A stretch of DNA of 9,079 bases from JAKSUT01 sp045616505 (GTDB lineage: Bacteria; Cyanobacteriota; Vampirovibrionia; Gastranaerophilales; Gastranaerophilaceae), in NCBI GenBank assembly GCA_045616505.1, contig JAZLGV010000033.1, positions 1-9,079 on the forward strand, in the 5' to 3' direction. The notes beneath the pieces were generated by a model. The model did no database searches. It was given only the letters and a program-made list of their open reading frames with translations, and was not told the DNA's origin. Position 1 is the stretch's first letter. Each line of letters begins with the position of its first letter. Positions 1 to 7,336 of this stretch are shown here, piece after piece. The translations under genes and the position numbers were made by a program.

Positions 1-156
1 AGTAGGAACAGCTAAAGTTAGCAATTGTTCATTCATTACTGAAGATTGAGTAGCCAATGTAGTACGTTGTTGGTTAATTTGTTGGCCTTGATATTCTATA
101 TCTGATTTTCTGCCTGTTAGCATGCAAAATCTCATTTGTGATGCTGACATACCCAT
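1..156 (-). CDS. N-terminus of an unrecognised protein (MGMSASQ-type start), cut by the left edge
   Basis: The frame is open from an ATG at 156 down to base 1, giving 52 residues with no stop, so only the N-terminus is visible. The start is supported by an AAGGAG ribosome binding site at 165-170, 8 bases upstream. The protein begins MGMSASQMRFCMLTGRKSD and continues with a polar, Gln-rich stretch (EYQGQQINQQRTTL) that looks helical. There is no signal peptide or membrane segment in the visible part. From memory, short proteins starting MG(L/M)SASQ with a following 'LT.RKS..EYQGQQINQQR'-like helix occur repeatedly in Melainabacteria/Gastranaerophilales genomes, with no function I can name. A second in-frame Met at residue 3 is a possible start, but the spacing favours the first. 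It is divergently oriented from panD. Coding status is well supported; function is unknown. Confidence 0.75.
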   Translation of the reverse strand, partial: MGMSASQMRFCMLTGRKSDIEYQGQQINQQRTTLATQSSVMNEQLLTLAVPT

Positions 157-244
157 AATTGTGACTCCTTATATACCTTTAAATTTTCCCTTACAAGTTT
201 TATATCGTCACATTTGTTTTGAAACTTTAATTTTTCGGCTTATC

Positions 245-273
245 TTTGTAACATAAGTTTACATAAGTGTAAA
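245..273 (-). promoter_or_regulatory. Candidate leftward promoter for the gene at 1-156
   Basis: On the minus strand, TTTACA (273-268) and TACAAA (250-245) are separated by 17 bases, giving a plausible -35 and a weaker -10. Transcription would begin near 238 and leave a leader of about 80 bases before the ATG at 156. It physically overlaps the rightward panD promoter. An alternative -10 (TATAAA, 204-199) exists but has no convincing -35. Prediction by eye only. Confidence 0.3.
247..273. repeat. Palindrome and direct repeats in the divergent promoter region, possible operator
   Basis: TTTACA-TAAG-TGTAAA at 258-273 is a perfect 6-4-6 inverted repeat whose left arm is the -35 box of the panD promoter and whose right arm is the -35 of the leftward candidate. 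A third half-site, TGTAA at 247-251, also faces the central TTACA (259-263), so three half-sites of alternating orientation lie in 27 bases. The sequence ACATAAGT is also repeated in tandem (251-258 and 261-268). The position would suit a regulator controlling both directions, but I cannot name one. In AT-rich DNA a chance origin is possible. Confidence 0.35.
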
Positions 274-286
274 ATGTAGTTATAGT
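258..286 (+). promoter_or_regulatory. Sigma70-type promoter for panD-dnaE
   Basis: TTTACA (258-263) and TATAGT (281-286) are separated by exactly 17 bases. Each box matches its consensus (TTGACA, TATAAT) at five of six positions. Transcription would begin near 293, leaving a leader of about 78 bases before the panD ATG at 371. It is the best match in the divergent region. A second, weaker combination, TTGTAA (246-251) with TAAAAT (270-275) at 18 bases, overlaps it. Confidence 0.55.
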
Positions 287-358
287 AAGAAAAAAATTAT
301 TAACATAAAACTTCATTATTTGTTTTTTAAGAGTTTGTTTTTGATAAAATATAACTAC

Positions 359-364
359 AAGGAG
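359..364 (+). promoter_or_regulatory. Ribosome binding site that fixes the panD start
   Basis: AAGGAG lies 6 bases before the ATG at 371. The frame is open further upstream to a TTG near 320, but that extension has no ribosome binding site. It would also displace the conserved Gly24-Ser25 cleavage site from its usual position, so 371 is the start. Confidence 0.85.
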
Positions 365-370
365 AGGACA

Positions 371-724
371 ATGAAATTAGAATATTTATATTCAAAGATA
401 CATAGAGCAACTGTTACAGATGCAAATTTAGAGTACGTTGGTTCTATTACTATAGATAAAGATTTAATGAATGCAGCGAAGTTACAAGAATGGCAAAAAG
501 TTGAAATTTTAGATATTAATAACGGTGAAAGATTTCAAACTTATGTTATTACTGGCGAAGCTAATTCCGGTACTATATGTTTGAATGGCGCTGCTGCAAG
601 AAAAGTTCAAAAAGGTGATAAAGTTATTATTATCTCTTATGCTTCTATGACTTTAGAAGAAAGAGAAAACTTTAATCCTGCAATTGTATTTGTTGATGAC
701 AACAACAAAATTATTAAAAAATAA
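371..724 (+). CDS. panD: Aspartate 1-decarboxylase precursor
   Basis: This pyruvoyl enzyme decarboxylates L-aspartate to beta-alanine, the precursor of the pantothenate half that leads to coenzyme A; it acts in the cytoplasm as a tetramer. The 117-residue chain is of normal family length. The self-cleavage site is Gly24-Ser25 in YVGSITID; in the family Ser25 becomes the pyruvoyl group. Other active-site residues fall at the numbering of the E. coli enzyme: Lys9, His11, Arg54, Thr57, Tyr58, and the N72-G73-A74-A75 segment. All catalytic residues are present, so it should be active. dnaE follows after 19 bases with its own ribosome binding site and no terminator between, so the two are probably co-transcribed from the promoter at 258-286. 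No other pantothenate gene is in the window. Confidence 0.97.
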   Translation: MKLEYLYSKIHRATVTDANLEYVGSITIDKDLMNAAKLQEWQKVEILDINNGERFQTYVITGEANSGTICLNGAAARKVQKGDKVIIISYASMTLEERENFNPAIVFVDDNNKIIKK

Positions 725-743
725 CACTTAAAACGAGGGATAT

Positions 744-3700
744 ATGCAATTTGTTCCGTTACATCTTCACACAGAATATTCTCTGTTGGACGGTGCAATA
801 AAAATAAATAAGCTTATAGAATTTGCAATAGAAAATGAAATGCCAGCTATTGCCATAACTGACCACGGCGTTATGTATGGCGATATGGAGTTATATGAAC
901 TTGCTACTCGAAATTATCAAAACAAAGTTAAACCTATTTTAGGTTGCGAGTTTTATATGCACGATGGCGAATTGTCAGAAAAAAATGCTGGACACAACCC
1001 GTTGTATCACTTGGTTTTGTTAGCAAAAAACAAAACTGGTTATCAAAATCTTATTAAACTTGTTTCCATTGCTCATTGTGAAGGGATGTATTACAAACCA
1101 AGAATTAATTTTGAACTTCTACAAAAACATTCAGAAGGCTTAATTTGCCTTTCTGCATGTTTAGGGGGTGAATTACTCCAAACTCTAATGAACGATGGCT
1201 ACAAAAAGGCTGTAGAGGTCGCAAAAAGATTTAAAGATTTATTTGGAGAAGATTATTATATAGAACTTCAAGACCATGGACTTACAGAGCAAAAGAAAAC
1301 TAATCCTGACTTAATTAAAATGGCAGAAGAATTAGAAATTGAAATGGTCATCACAAACGACTCTCACTACTTAAAAAGAGAAGATGCAGATGCTCATGAC
1401 ACTTTGCTTTGTATGAATACAAATTCCGATAAAGATGACCCAAATAGATTTCATTTCGAAACAAATGAATTTTATGTAAAAACAGGCGAACAAATGCGTG
1501 ATGCTTTCAAATGGATGGACGAAAAAACATTTGAAAGATGCGTTGAAAACACATTAAAAATCGCAGAAAAATGTCATTTAGGTTTGGAATTAGGAAAATC
1601 ACCTTTGCCTAATTACGAAGTTCCAAAAGGACATACAATTGAATCTTATTTGGAATATCAAGTTCAATTAGGTTTGAAAAAGCGATATAGCGAAATTTCA
1701 GACAGTTTAAAAGAACGTGTAAATTATGAATTAAAAGTAATTGAAGATATGGGATTTGCCGCATATTTTCTTATCACTTGGGACTTTATTCATTTTGCTA
1801 AAACTCACGGCATTCCAGTAGGCCCTGGACGTGGTTCTGCGGCTGGTAGTGTTGTTGCTTATGCCTTAGAAATCACAGACTTAGACCCAATCGAACACAA
1901 ACTGTTGTTTGAAAGATTCTTAAACCCAGAACGTTTCACAATGCCCGATATTGATATCGACTTTTGTATTGAACGTAGGGGCGAAGTTATCAAATACGTT
2001 CAAGAAAAATATGGCGAAGATAAAGTTTGTCAAATCATAACATTTGGTACTTATGCCGCAAAAGCAGCCTTTAAAGGCGTAGCTCGTATTATGAAAGTTC
2101 CATTTGCAGAAAGTAACAGAATTGCAGGTTTTATTACAGGTGACACTATTGAAGATTCAATGATTGAAGGTTCTGATTTAAAAAAACTTTATGATGAGGA
2201 CTTTCAAATAGTTACAAACCCACTTGAAGGCAAATCTGTTGGTGTAAAAAGACTTATTGATATGGCAAAATCAATTGAAGGTTTGAAAAATAACACAGGT
2301 ACGCACGCTGCAGGTGTTATTATTTCCCATTCACCATTAAATGAGCTTATTCCAATTCAGCCGACAAAAGATGGTGATATTGTTCAAACTGGTTATCCAC
2401 CTCACTCTGTAACAGAAGTTTTAAGTCTATTAAAAATGGACTTTTTGGGGTTGAGAAACTTAACTACAATCTACAAAACTCTTGCTTCTATTAAAAGTAG
2501 AACTGGTGAAGATGTAGATATTAATAATATTCCACTTGATGATAAACAAACTTACGAAATGCTTATGAAAGGTGATACATCAGGTATATTCCAGCTTGAA
2601 TCTTCTGGTATGCAAAACCTAGTAAAAAGGTTAAAGCCCGACTTATTTGAAGATTTAGGTGCTTTGGTTGCATTATTCCGTCCAGGGCCATTAGAATCTG
2701 GTATGGTTGATGAATTCGTAGAAAGAAAACACGGAAGAAAAGAAATCACATACGCTCACCCACTTCTAGAACCTGTTTTAAAAGACACATACGGAACAAT
2801 TGTTTATCAAGAACAAATCATGCAAGTTTTCCAAGTGTTAGCAGATTACTCACTTGGTCAAGCCGACATGGTTCGCCGTATGATGGGTAAGAAAAAAATT
2901 GAAGAAATGCAAAAGCAAAAAGGTATTTTCGTTGAAAATTCTGCTAAACACGGCATGAAAAAAGAAGATGCGATAAAACTTTTCGAACAAATCGAAAGTT
3001 TCGCAAAATACTGTTTCAACCGAAGCCACTCTGCTGCTTACGCTTTTGTATCTTATCAAACTGCTTATTTAAAATGCCATTATCCTGTTGAATATTTGGC
3101 ATGCTTGCTTTCAAGTGTTTCTTCTGACCAAGAAAAAACGCAAGCATATATCGAAGAAGCACAAGCAAAAGGAATTAAAGTTCTTCCACCTGATATCAAT
3201 AAATCATTTGCAGAATTTTCACCAGACGAAAACAATATTAGATTTGGTTTAGCTTCAATAAAACAAGTCGGTGAAGTTGTAGTTCAAAAAATTATTGAAG
3301 AAAGAGAGAAAAACGGCGAATTTAAATCAATTTATGATTTTTGTACTCGTATAGATTCAAAATGTTCTAATAAAAGAGTTCTTGAAGGTTTGATTAAATC
3401 GGGTGCTTTTTCAAATATAGAAAAAAGTAGAAAACAACTTTTGAACAATATTGATTATATTTTAGGTCAAGCGGCAAGAGAACAAAAAGAAAAAGAAATT
3501 GGACAAGGAAGTTTGTTTGCAATGTTAGGTGAAGAAGCTCCAAGTTTTTCTTTACAAGGTTCTGATGAAGAATTTTTAGATAAAGAAATTCAACAATTTG
3601 AAAAAGAATTTTTAGGCTTTTACGTAACAAGTCACCCTCTATCAAGTATCAGAAAGCATTTACCTTTCTTGATGACGCATAAGATTTCTGAATTAAATGA

Positions 3701-4292
3701 ATTACCAACAGACAAAATGGTTACTATTTGTGGGTTGATTACTGCTGTTCGCCAAATTCCGACTAAAAAAGATCCTACAAAATTTATTAGAATAATGACA
3801 ATTGAAGATTTGACCGGAAAAATTGAAGTTGTATATTTTGACCCAACTTTGAGAAGAAAAAGAAAAGATGACCAAACTGTTGAAACAAACTATTTGCCTT
3901 ATTTAGAGCAAGAAAAGAAAGTTATAATTTCAGGTAAGATTTCAAGACGTGATGAAAATAGTTTGAGTATAATCATTGAAACAGTTAAACCAGTTGAAAA
4001 TTCAAATATTTATACAATTGAATTATTAAAAGAAATATCTTACGAAAGATTAGTTGCACTAAAAGATATTTTGTATAAATACAGAGGCTCTGACCCTGTT
4101 GTTATTAAAGTTTCTTCTGATGATGTACCTGTAAAAATTTTGACTTCATCAATATTTTGGGTAAATTCATGCAATGATTTAACAAATTCTATACTCAAAT
4201 TTATGCCAAAAGAAGTTAATATTTCAGTAACCTCAATGGATAGCAGCAATGATAACGATGATGAAGAACAAAAAGAACCAGTTGAAGCATAA
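744..4292 (+). CDS. dnaE: DNA polymerase III alpha subunit (replicative polymerase, DnaE1 type)
   Basis: Catalytic subunit of the replicative DNA polymerase, 1182 residues, close to the usual DnaE length (E. coli 1160). The start ATG has GAGG 5 bases upstream and gives the canonical LHLHTEYSLLDG opening. Domains in order: PHP (about 1-275) with a full set of expected metal ligands, namely His7, His9, Asp16, His41, Glu69, His89, Cys139, Asp206 and His208; palm/fingers with PDIDIDF (catalytic Asp402 and Asp404) and MDFLGLR (Asp566); helix-hairpin-helix near 833-855; a clamp-binding pentapeptide QGSLF (921-925); an OB fold (about 990-1075); and a C-terminal domain ending in an acidic tail. The segment KYCFNRSHS (Tyr756/Cys757) is continuous: no intein and no gene split at the position used in many cyanobacteria. 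Probably co-transcribed with panD; it ends 13 bases before a hairpin terminator. Confidence 0.98.
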   Translation: MQFVPLHLHTEYSLLDGAIKINKLIEFAIENEMPAIAITDHGVMYGDMELYELATRNYQNKVKPILGCEFYMHDGELSEKNAGHNPLYHLVLLAKNKTGYQNLIKLVSIAHCEGMYYKPRINFELLQKHSEGLICLSACLGGELLQTLMNDGYKKAVEVAKRFKDLFGEDYYIELQDHGLTEQKKTNPDLIKMAEELEIEMVITNDSHYLKREDADAHDTLLCMNTNSDKDDPNRFHFETNEFYVKTGEQMRDAFKWMDEKTFERCVENTLKIAEKCHLGLELGKSPLPNYEVPKGHTIESYLEYQVQLGLKKRYSEISDSLKERVNYELKVIEDMGFAAYFLITWDFIHFAKTHGIPVGPGRGSAAGSVVAYALEITDLDPIEHKLLFERFLNPERFTMPDIDIDFCIERRGEVIKYVQEKYGEDKVCQIITFGTYAAKAAFKGVARIMKVPFAESNRIAGFITGDTIEDSMIEGSDLKKLYDEDFQIVTNPLEGKSVGVKRLIDMAKSIEGLKNNTGTHAAGVIISHSPLNELIPIQPTKDGDIVQTGYPPHSVTEVLSLLKMDFLGLRNLTTIYKTLASIKSRTGEDVDINNIPLDDKQTYEMLMKGDTSGIFQLESSGMQNLVKRLKPDLFEDLGALVALFRPGPLESGMVDEFVERKHGRKEITYAHPLLEPVLKDTYGTIVYQEQIMQVFQVLADYSLGQADMVRRMMGKKKIEEMQKQKGIFVENSAKHGMKKEDAIKLFEQIESFAKYCFNRSHSAAYAFVSYQTAYLKCHYPVEYLACLLSSVSSDQEKTQAYIEEAQAKGIKVLPPDINKSFAEFSPDENNIRFGLASIKQVGEVVVQKIIEEREKNGEFKSIYDFCTRIDSKCSNKRVLEGLIKSGAFSNIEKSRKQLLNNIDYILGQAAREQKEKEIGQGSLFAMLGEEAPSFSLQGSDEEFLDKEIQQFEKEFLGFYVTSHPLSSIRKHLPFLMTHKISELNELPTDKMVTICGLITAVRQIPTKKDPTKFIRIMTIEDLTGKIEVVYFDPTLRRKRKDDQTVETNYLPYLEQEKKVIISGKISRRDENSLSIIIETVKPVENSNIYTIELLKEISYERLVALKDILYKYRGSDPVVIKVSSDDVPVKILTSSIFWVNSCNDLTNSILKFMPKEVNISVTSMDSSNDNDDEEQKEPVEA

Positions 4293-4305
4293 AAATTTCT
4301 CAATA

Positions 4306-4331
4306 AAAAAGTCCCAATTAAGGGACTTTTT
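4306..4331. terminator. Bidirectional intrinsic terminator between convergent dnaE and rpoD
   Basis: AAAAAGTCCC (4306-4315) pairs perfectly with GGGACTTTTT (4322-4331) around a 6-base AATTAA loop. Rightward, the GC core is followed by T-rich sequence (T5, then A, then T5 and further Ts), a strong terminator for panD-dnaE. Leftward, it is followed by a run of six Ts, so it can also stop the dnaG-rpoD transcript, whose last stop codon ends at 4352. The whole intergenic region is 59 bases. Confidence 0.9.
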
Positions 4332-4351
4332 ATTTTTATTTTAAAACTTTA

Positions 4352-5443
4352 TTAGTTTTCAACATATTCTCTAAGACGTTTGCTTCTGTTTGGATGTCTT
4401 AGTTTTCTTAAAGCTTTTGCTTCAATTTGTCTGATACGTTCACGAGTAACACCGAATAGTTGTCCAACTTCTTCTAATGTTCTTTGACGACCATCATCCA
4501 TACCAAAACGAAGTCTTAAAACATCTCTTTCACGTGGAGATAAAGTGCAAAGAACTTCTGCTAAGTCTTCTCTTAAAAGTTCAGAAGCAACTGTTTTTAC
4601 AGGAGCATCAGCTTCTTTATCTTCAATAAAATCGCCTAATCTTGAATCTTCTTCTTTACCAATTGGAGTTTCTAATGATAAAGGTTCTTGAGCAATTTTA
4701 ATGATTTCACGCAATTTAGAAATGCTTACGCCCATTTCAACTGCTAATTCATCTTCAGTTGGTTTTCTAGAAAGTTCTTGAGCAAGTCTTCTTGTTACTT
4801 TTTTCAATTTGTTGATAGTTTCAACCATGTGAACAGGAATTCTGATTGTTCTAGCTTGATCAGCAATTGCTCTAGTGATAGCTTGTCTAATCCACCAAGT
4901 TGCATAAGTTGAGAATTTGAAACCTCTTTCATGGTCAAATTTTTCTGCTGCACGGATTAAACCTAAGTTACCTTCTTGAATTAAGTCTAAGAATAACATT
5001 CCACGACCAACATATTTTTTAGCGATACTTACAACCAAACGTAAGTTAGCTTGAACAAGTTTACGTTTCGCAATAGCACCTGAAGTACCACCTTGAATAA
5101 TTTTTCTTGCTAATTCTATTTCTTCATTAGCAGAAAGAAGTTTAATACGACCGATTTCACGCAAATATAAACGAACAGGGTCATCTACTGCAACACCTTT
5201 TGGCAATTCAACATCCATAACAGTTGAATCTATGTCTGCGTTATCCATCATATAAACATCATTACTTCTTTTTGAAGAAACGATATCTTCTATATTGTCT
5301 GTACCTAGCTCCATGTGCATAAATGAAGCATCGATGTCGCTATCTAAACTTTCATTATCTTTTGAATCGTTTAATAAATCTAATGATTCATCTTCTTCCA
5401 TAATACTTGTAACTGAACTACCTTGTTGTCTTTTTTTTCTCAT
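4352..5443 (-). CDS. rpoD: Housekeeping RNA polymerase sigma factor, sigma70 group 1
   Basis: Primary sigma factor that directs RNA polymerase to -35/-10 promoters; 363 residues. Region 1.1 is replaced by a short acidic segment (about 15-80). Region 1.2 starts at DDPVRLYLREIG (87-98). Regions 2.1-2.4 run over about 126-197 with the near-invariant QEGNLGLIRA and WWIRQAITRAIADQ; Gln187 and Thr190 correspond to the -10-reading Gln437 and Thr440 of E. coli. Region 3 covers about 206-283. Region 4 covers about 294-350 with the helix-turn-helix TLEEVGQLFGVTRERIRQIE; Arg334, Glu335 and Arg338 are the -35 contacts. The large insert of the E. coli protein between regions 1.2 and 2 is absent, as in cyanobacterial and Gram-positive SigA. 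It begins 3 bases after the dnaG stop, so translational coupling is likely. A run of eight A's lies in codons 2-5. Confidence 0.97.
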   Translation of the reverse strand: MRKKRQQGSSVTSIMEEDESLDLLNDSKDNESLDSDIDASFMHMELGTDNIEDIVSSKRSNDVYMMDNADIDSTVMDVELPKGVAVDDPVRLYLREIGRIKLLSANEEIELARKIIQGGTSGAIAKRKLVQANLRLVVSIAKKYVGRGMLFLDLIQEGNLGLIRAAEKFDHERGFKFSTYATWWIRQAITRAIADQARTIRIPVHMVETINKLKKVTRRLAQELSRKPTEDELAVEMGVSISKLREIIKIAQEPLSLETPIGKEEDSRLGDFIEDKEADAPVKTVASELLREDLAEVLCTLSPRERDVLRLRFGMDDGRQRTLEEVGQLFGVTRERIRQIEAKALRKLRHPNRSKRLREYVEN

Positions 5444-5446
5444 TTA

Positions 5447-7336
5447 CTAATCTCCAGTTGTTTTCTTAAGTTTTTCTAGTTTTTCTCTAAGCTGCAATTG
5501 AAATTTTAGGGCTTCTGTATCGTTATCATTAACATTTTTATATTGTATTCTTAATTTTTTATTTTCTTCCGCTAAATGAAAATCATCTATTCTTTTTGAT
5601 AATTCGTCTATTGTCGCGATAAAATCTTTTTTGTTTAAATTATTAAATGCTTCCGATATACATACTAAATCTGTTACTATAGCCTTCTTTTCTTCGTCAC
5701 TTGCAAACTTAACATATAGTGCTTCCGTTAAGACTTTTACATTATTTACACTAAATATTAATTTGTCAATTGTATTTTTAACAATTATTAAGTTTTCATC
5801 TGTAAAATTTATATTTTCCAATTTTTCGTTTATTTCTTGGAAATTTAAAGGTTTTACATTTACTAAATATAAGCTCAATAAATTTTTTTGCGCTTTTTCG
5901 ATGATATTTGAAGATTTTGTTACAATTCTTTTAACATTATTTTCTTCAATTTTTGGTGAAAAAGCAGTAGAATTAATACTTTTAGAGATTTCTGACGTAA
6001 GAGCCTTTTCATCAATTTTAAGTGTAGAAGATACGACTTTTATATATTCACTTCTTACAATTTTATTATTTATTTCTTTTAAAATAGGTATTAATTCTTT
6101 TACAACTTTAACTTTTTCAACAGGAGATGTTGCATCTTTGTTATTTTTTAAAACTTGATTAATCTGAAAATCAAGTAACAATGGTGCTTTTTCTAAATAT
6201 TTTAAATATTCATCAGCACCTACACTTCTAACAAATTCATCGGGATCTTTACCTTCTGGAGGAGTAATAACTCTTATTTCACATGCGTATTTATCGTTTG
6301 AAGTTTCTGTAAAACTTTCATCGAATTGTTTTATGTCGCCAAGCCCTTCAAAAGCTTCTTTAATTAAAGCCCCACCTCTATTAGCCGCTTTTAAACCAGC
6401 TGCATCTGTATCAAATGACAAGAATATTTTTCTTGATTTTGTATATCTAGACATCAATTTGATGTGGTCAGAAGTTAAAGAAGTACCACAAGATGCAACG
6501 CAATTTTTTATACCATGTGCTTGCGAAGATATTACATCAAAATAACCTTCCATAATAATAACGCTATCAAGTTCTTTTACACTATCTTTAGCGAAATATA
6601 AGCCATATAAAAGTTTACTCTTGTTATAAATTAGAGAATCAGAAGAGTTTAAATATTTAGGTTTTTGACCTTCTTCTAATGCTCTAGCGCCGAAAGCAAC
6701 TACATTTCCATTTTCGTCATGTATAGGAATAATAATTCTATTTCTAAATCTATCAACATATTCTCCAGAAGATGCTTTTAAAATCAAACCAGCTTTTTCT
6801 AAAACATCATCTGAATAATTTTCTTTCAATTTTTTATATAATTTTGAAGGCTCTTTAGGTGCAAGTCCTAAAGAATAAGTTTTAATAATATTTTCATCTA
6901 TTCCACGATTGGTAAGATAATCAAGTGCAACTTTTGAAGCTGATGAAGAAAATAGGTTATGAGTATAAAATTCACTTGCTTCTTCGCATGCTTTTAACAT
7001 GCTGTCTTTTATGCTTTTATCAGGAGATTTTGAATATGTATTTGGTAATTCAACTCCATATTCTTGAGCCAGTTCTTTAATTAATTCACTAAACTCTAAA
7101 CCTCTTGTTTTCATCAAATATGTTAAGGCATCGCCACCTTCTCCACAACCAAAGCATTTGAAAATGCCTTTTGATGGATTTACAGAAAATGATGGAGTTT
7201 TTTCTTTATGAAAAGGACACAATCCCCAATAATTGTTACCAGTTTTTTTTAAGATAACATCTTTTGAGATTATTTCTAATATATCAAGTTTGTCTTTAAT
7301 TTGAGAAACAGCTTCCTCAAAAGTTATATTACTCAT
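5447..7336 (-). CDS. dnaG: DNA primase
   Basis: Synthesises the RNA primers extended by DNA polymerase III; 629 residues, somewhat longer than E. coli DnaG (581). AGGGAG (7350-7345) lies 8 bases before the ATG. The N-terminal CHC2 zinc finger has Cys40, His43, Cys61 and Cys64 (LCPFHKEKTPSF, FKCFGCGEGG). The RNA polymerase core includes RFRNRIIIPI (196-205) and AFGARAL. The TOPRIM catalytic centre has EGYFDV (Glu263, Asp267), SFDTDAAG (Asp309, Asp311) and KDPDEFV (Asp364, Asp366). About 19 extra residues lie between the second and third TOPRIM motifs compared with E. coli. The C-terminal part, expected to bind the replicative helicase, is Lys/Asn-rich and divergent and ends in a charged, coiled-coil-like helix. 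It is followed 3 bases later by rpoD, the classic pairing of the macromolecular synthesis operon; rpsU is not adjacent. Confidence 0.97.
   Translation of the reverse strand: MSNITFEEAVSQIKDKLDILEIISKDVILKKTGNNYWGLCPFHKEKTPSFSVNPSKGIFKCFGCGEGGDALTYLMKTRGLEFSELIKELAQEYGVELPNTYSKSPDKSIKDSMLKACEEASEFYTHNLFSSSASKVALDYLTNRGIDENIIKTYSLGLAPKEPSKLYKKLKENYSDDVLEKAGLILKASSGEYVDRFRNRIIIPIHDENGNVVAFGARALEEGQKPKYLNSSDSLIYNKSKLLYGLYFAKDSVKELDSVIIMEGYFDVISSQAHGIKNCVASCGTSLTSDHIKLMSRYTKSRKIFLSFDTDAAGLKAANRGGALIKEAFEGLGDIKQFDESFTETSNDKYACEIRVITPPEGKDPDEFVRSVGADEYLKYLEKAPLLLDFQINQVLKNNKDATSPVEKVKVVKELIPILKEINNKIVRSEYIKVVSSTLKIDEKALTSEISKSINSTAFSPKIEENNVKRIVTKSSNIIEKAQKNLLSLYLVNVKPLNFQEINEKLENINFTDENLIIVKNTIDKLIFSVNNVKVLTEALYVKFASDEEKKAIVTDLVCISEAFNNLNKKDFIATIDELSKRIDDFHLAEENKKLRIQYKNVNDNDTEALKFQLQLREKLEKLKKTTGD
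5451..5455 (-). promoter_or_regulatory. rpoD ribosome binding site inside the end of dnaG
   Basis: On the minus strand GGAGA (5455-5451) lies 7 bases before the rpoD ATG at 5443. It is entirely within the last codons of dnaG. Ribosomes finishing primase would expose and reuse this site, which suggests coupled translation of the two genes. Confidence 0.75.

Noticed and set aside
342..350. Extended -10 look-alike (TGATAAAAT) just before panD
   Set aside because: Transcription from it would start about 2 bases before the ribosome binding site at 359, and there is no good -35. The 258-286 promoter is much better placed.
2552..3645. Short open frames on the minus strand inside dnaE (2552-2749, 2850-3059, 3394-3645)
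   Set aside because: All are antisense shadows of conserved dnaE sequence, with no ribosome binding site or motif evidence.
4040..4303. An 87-codon minus-strand frame over the dnaE 3' end
   Set aside because: It is antisense to the dnaE C-terminal domain and starts next to the terminator; its Ser-rich start is the complement of the acidic tail of DnaE.
5631..6158. A 175-codon open frame on the plus strand, antisense to dnaG
   Set aside because: It lies wholly within the well-supported dnaG frame, has a low-complexity Ser/Phe/Leu-rich translation expected from the complement of Lys/Glu/Asn codons, and shows no recognisable motif.
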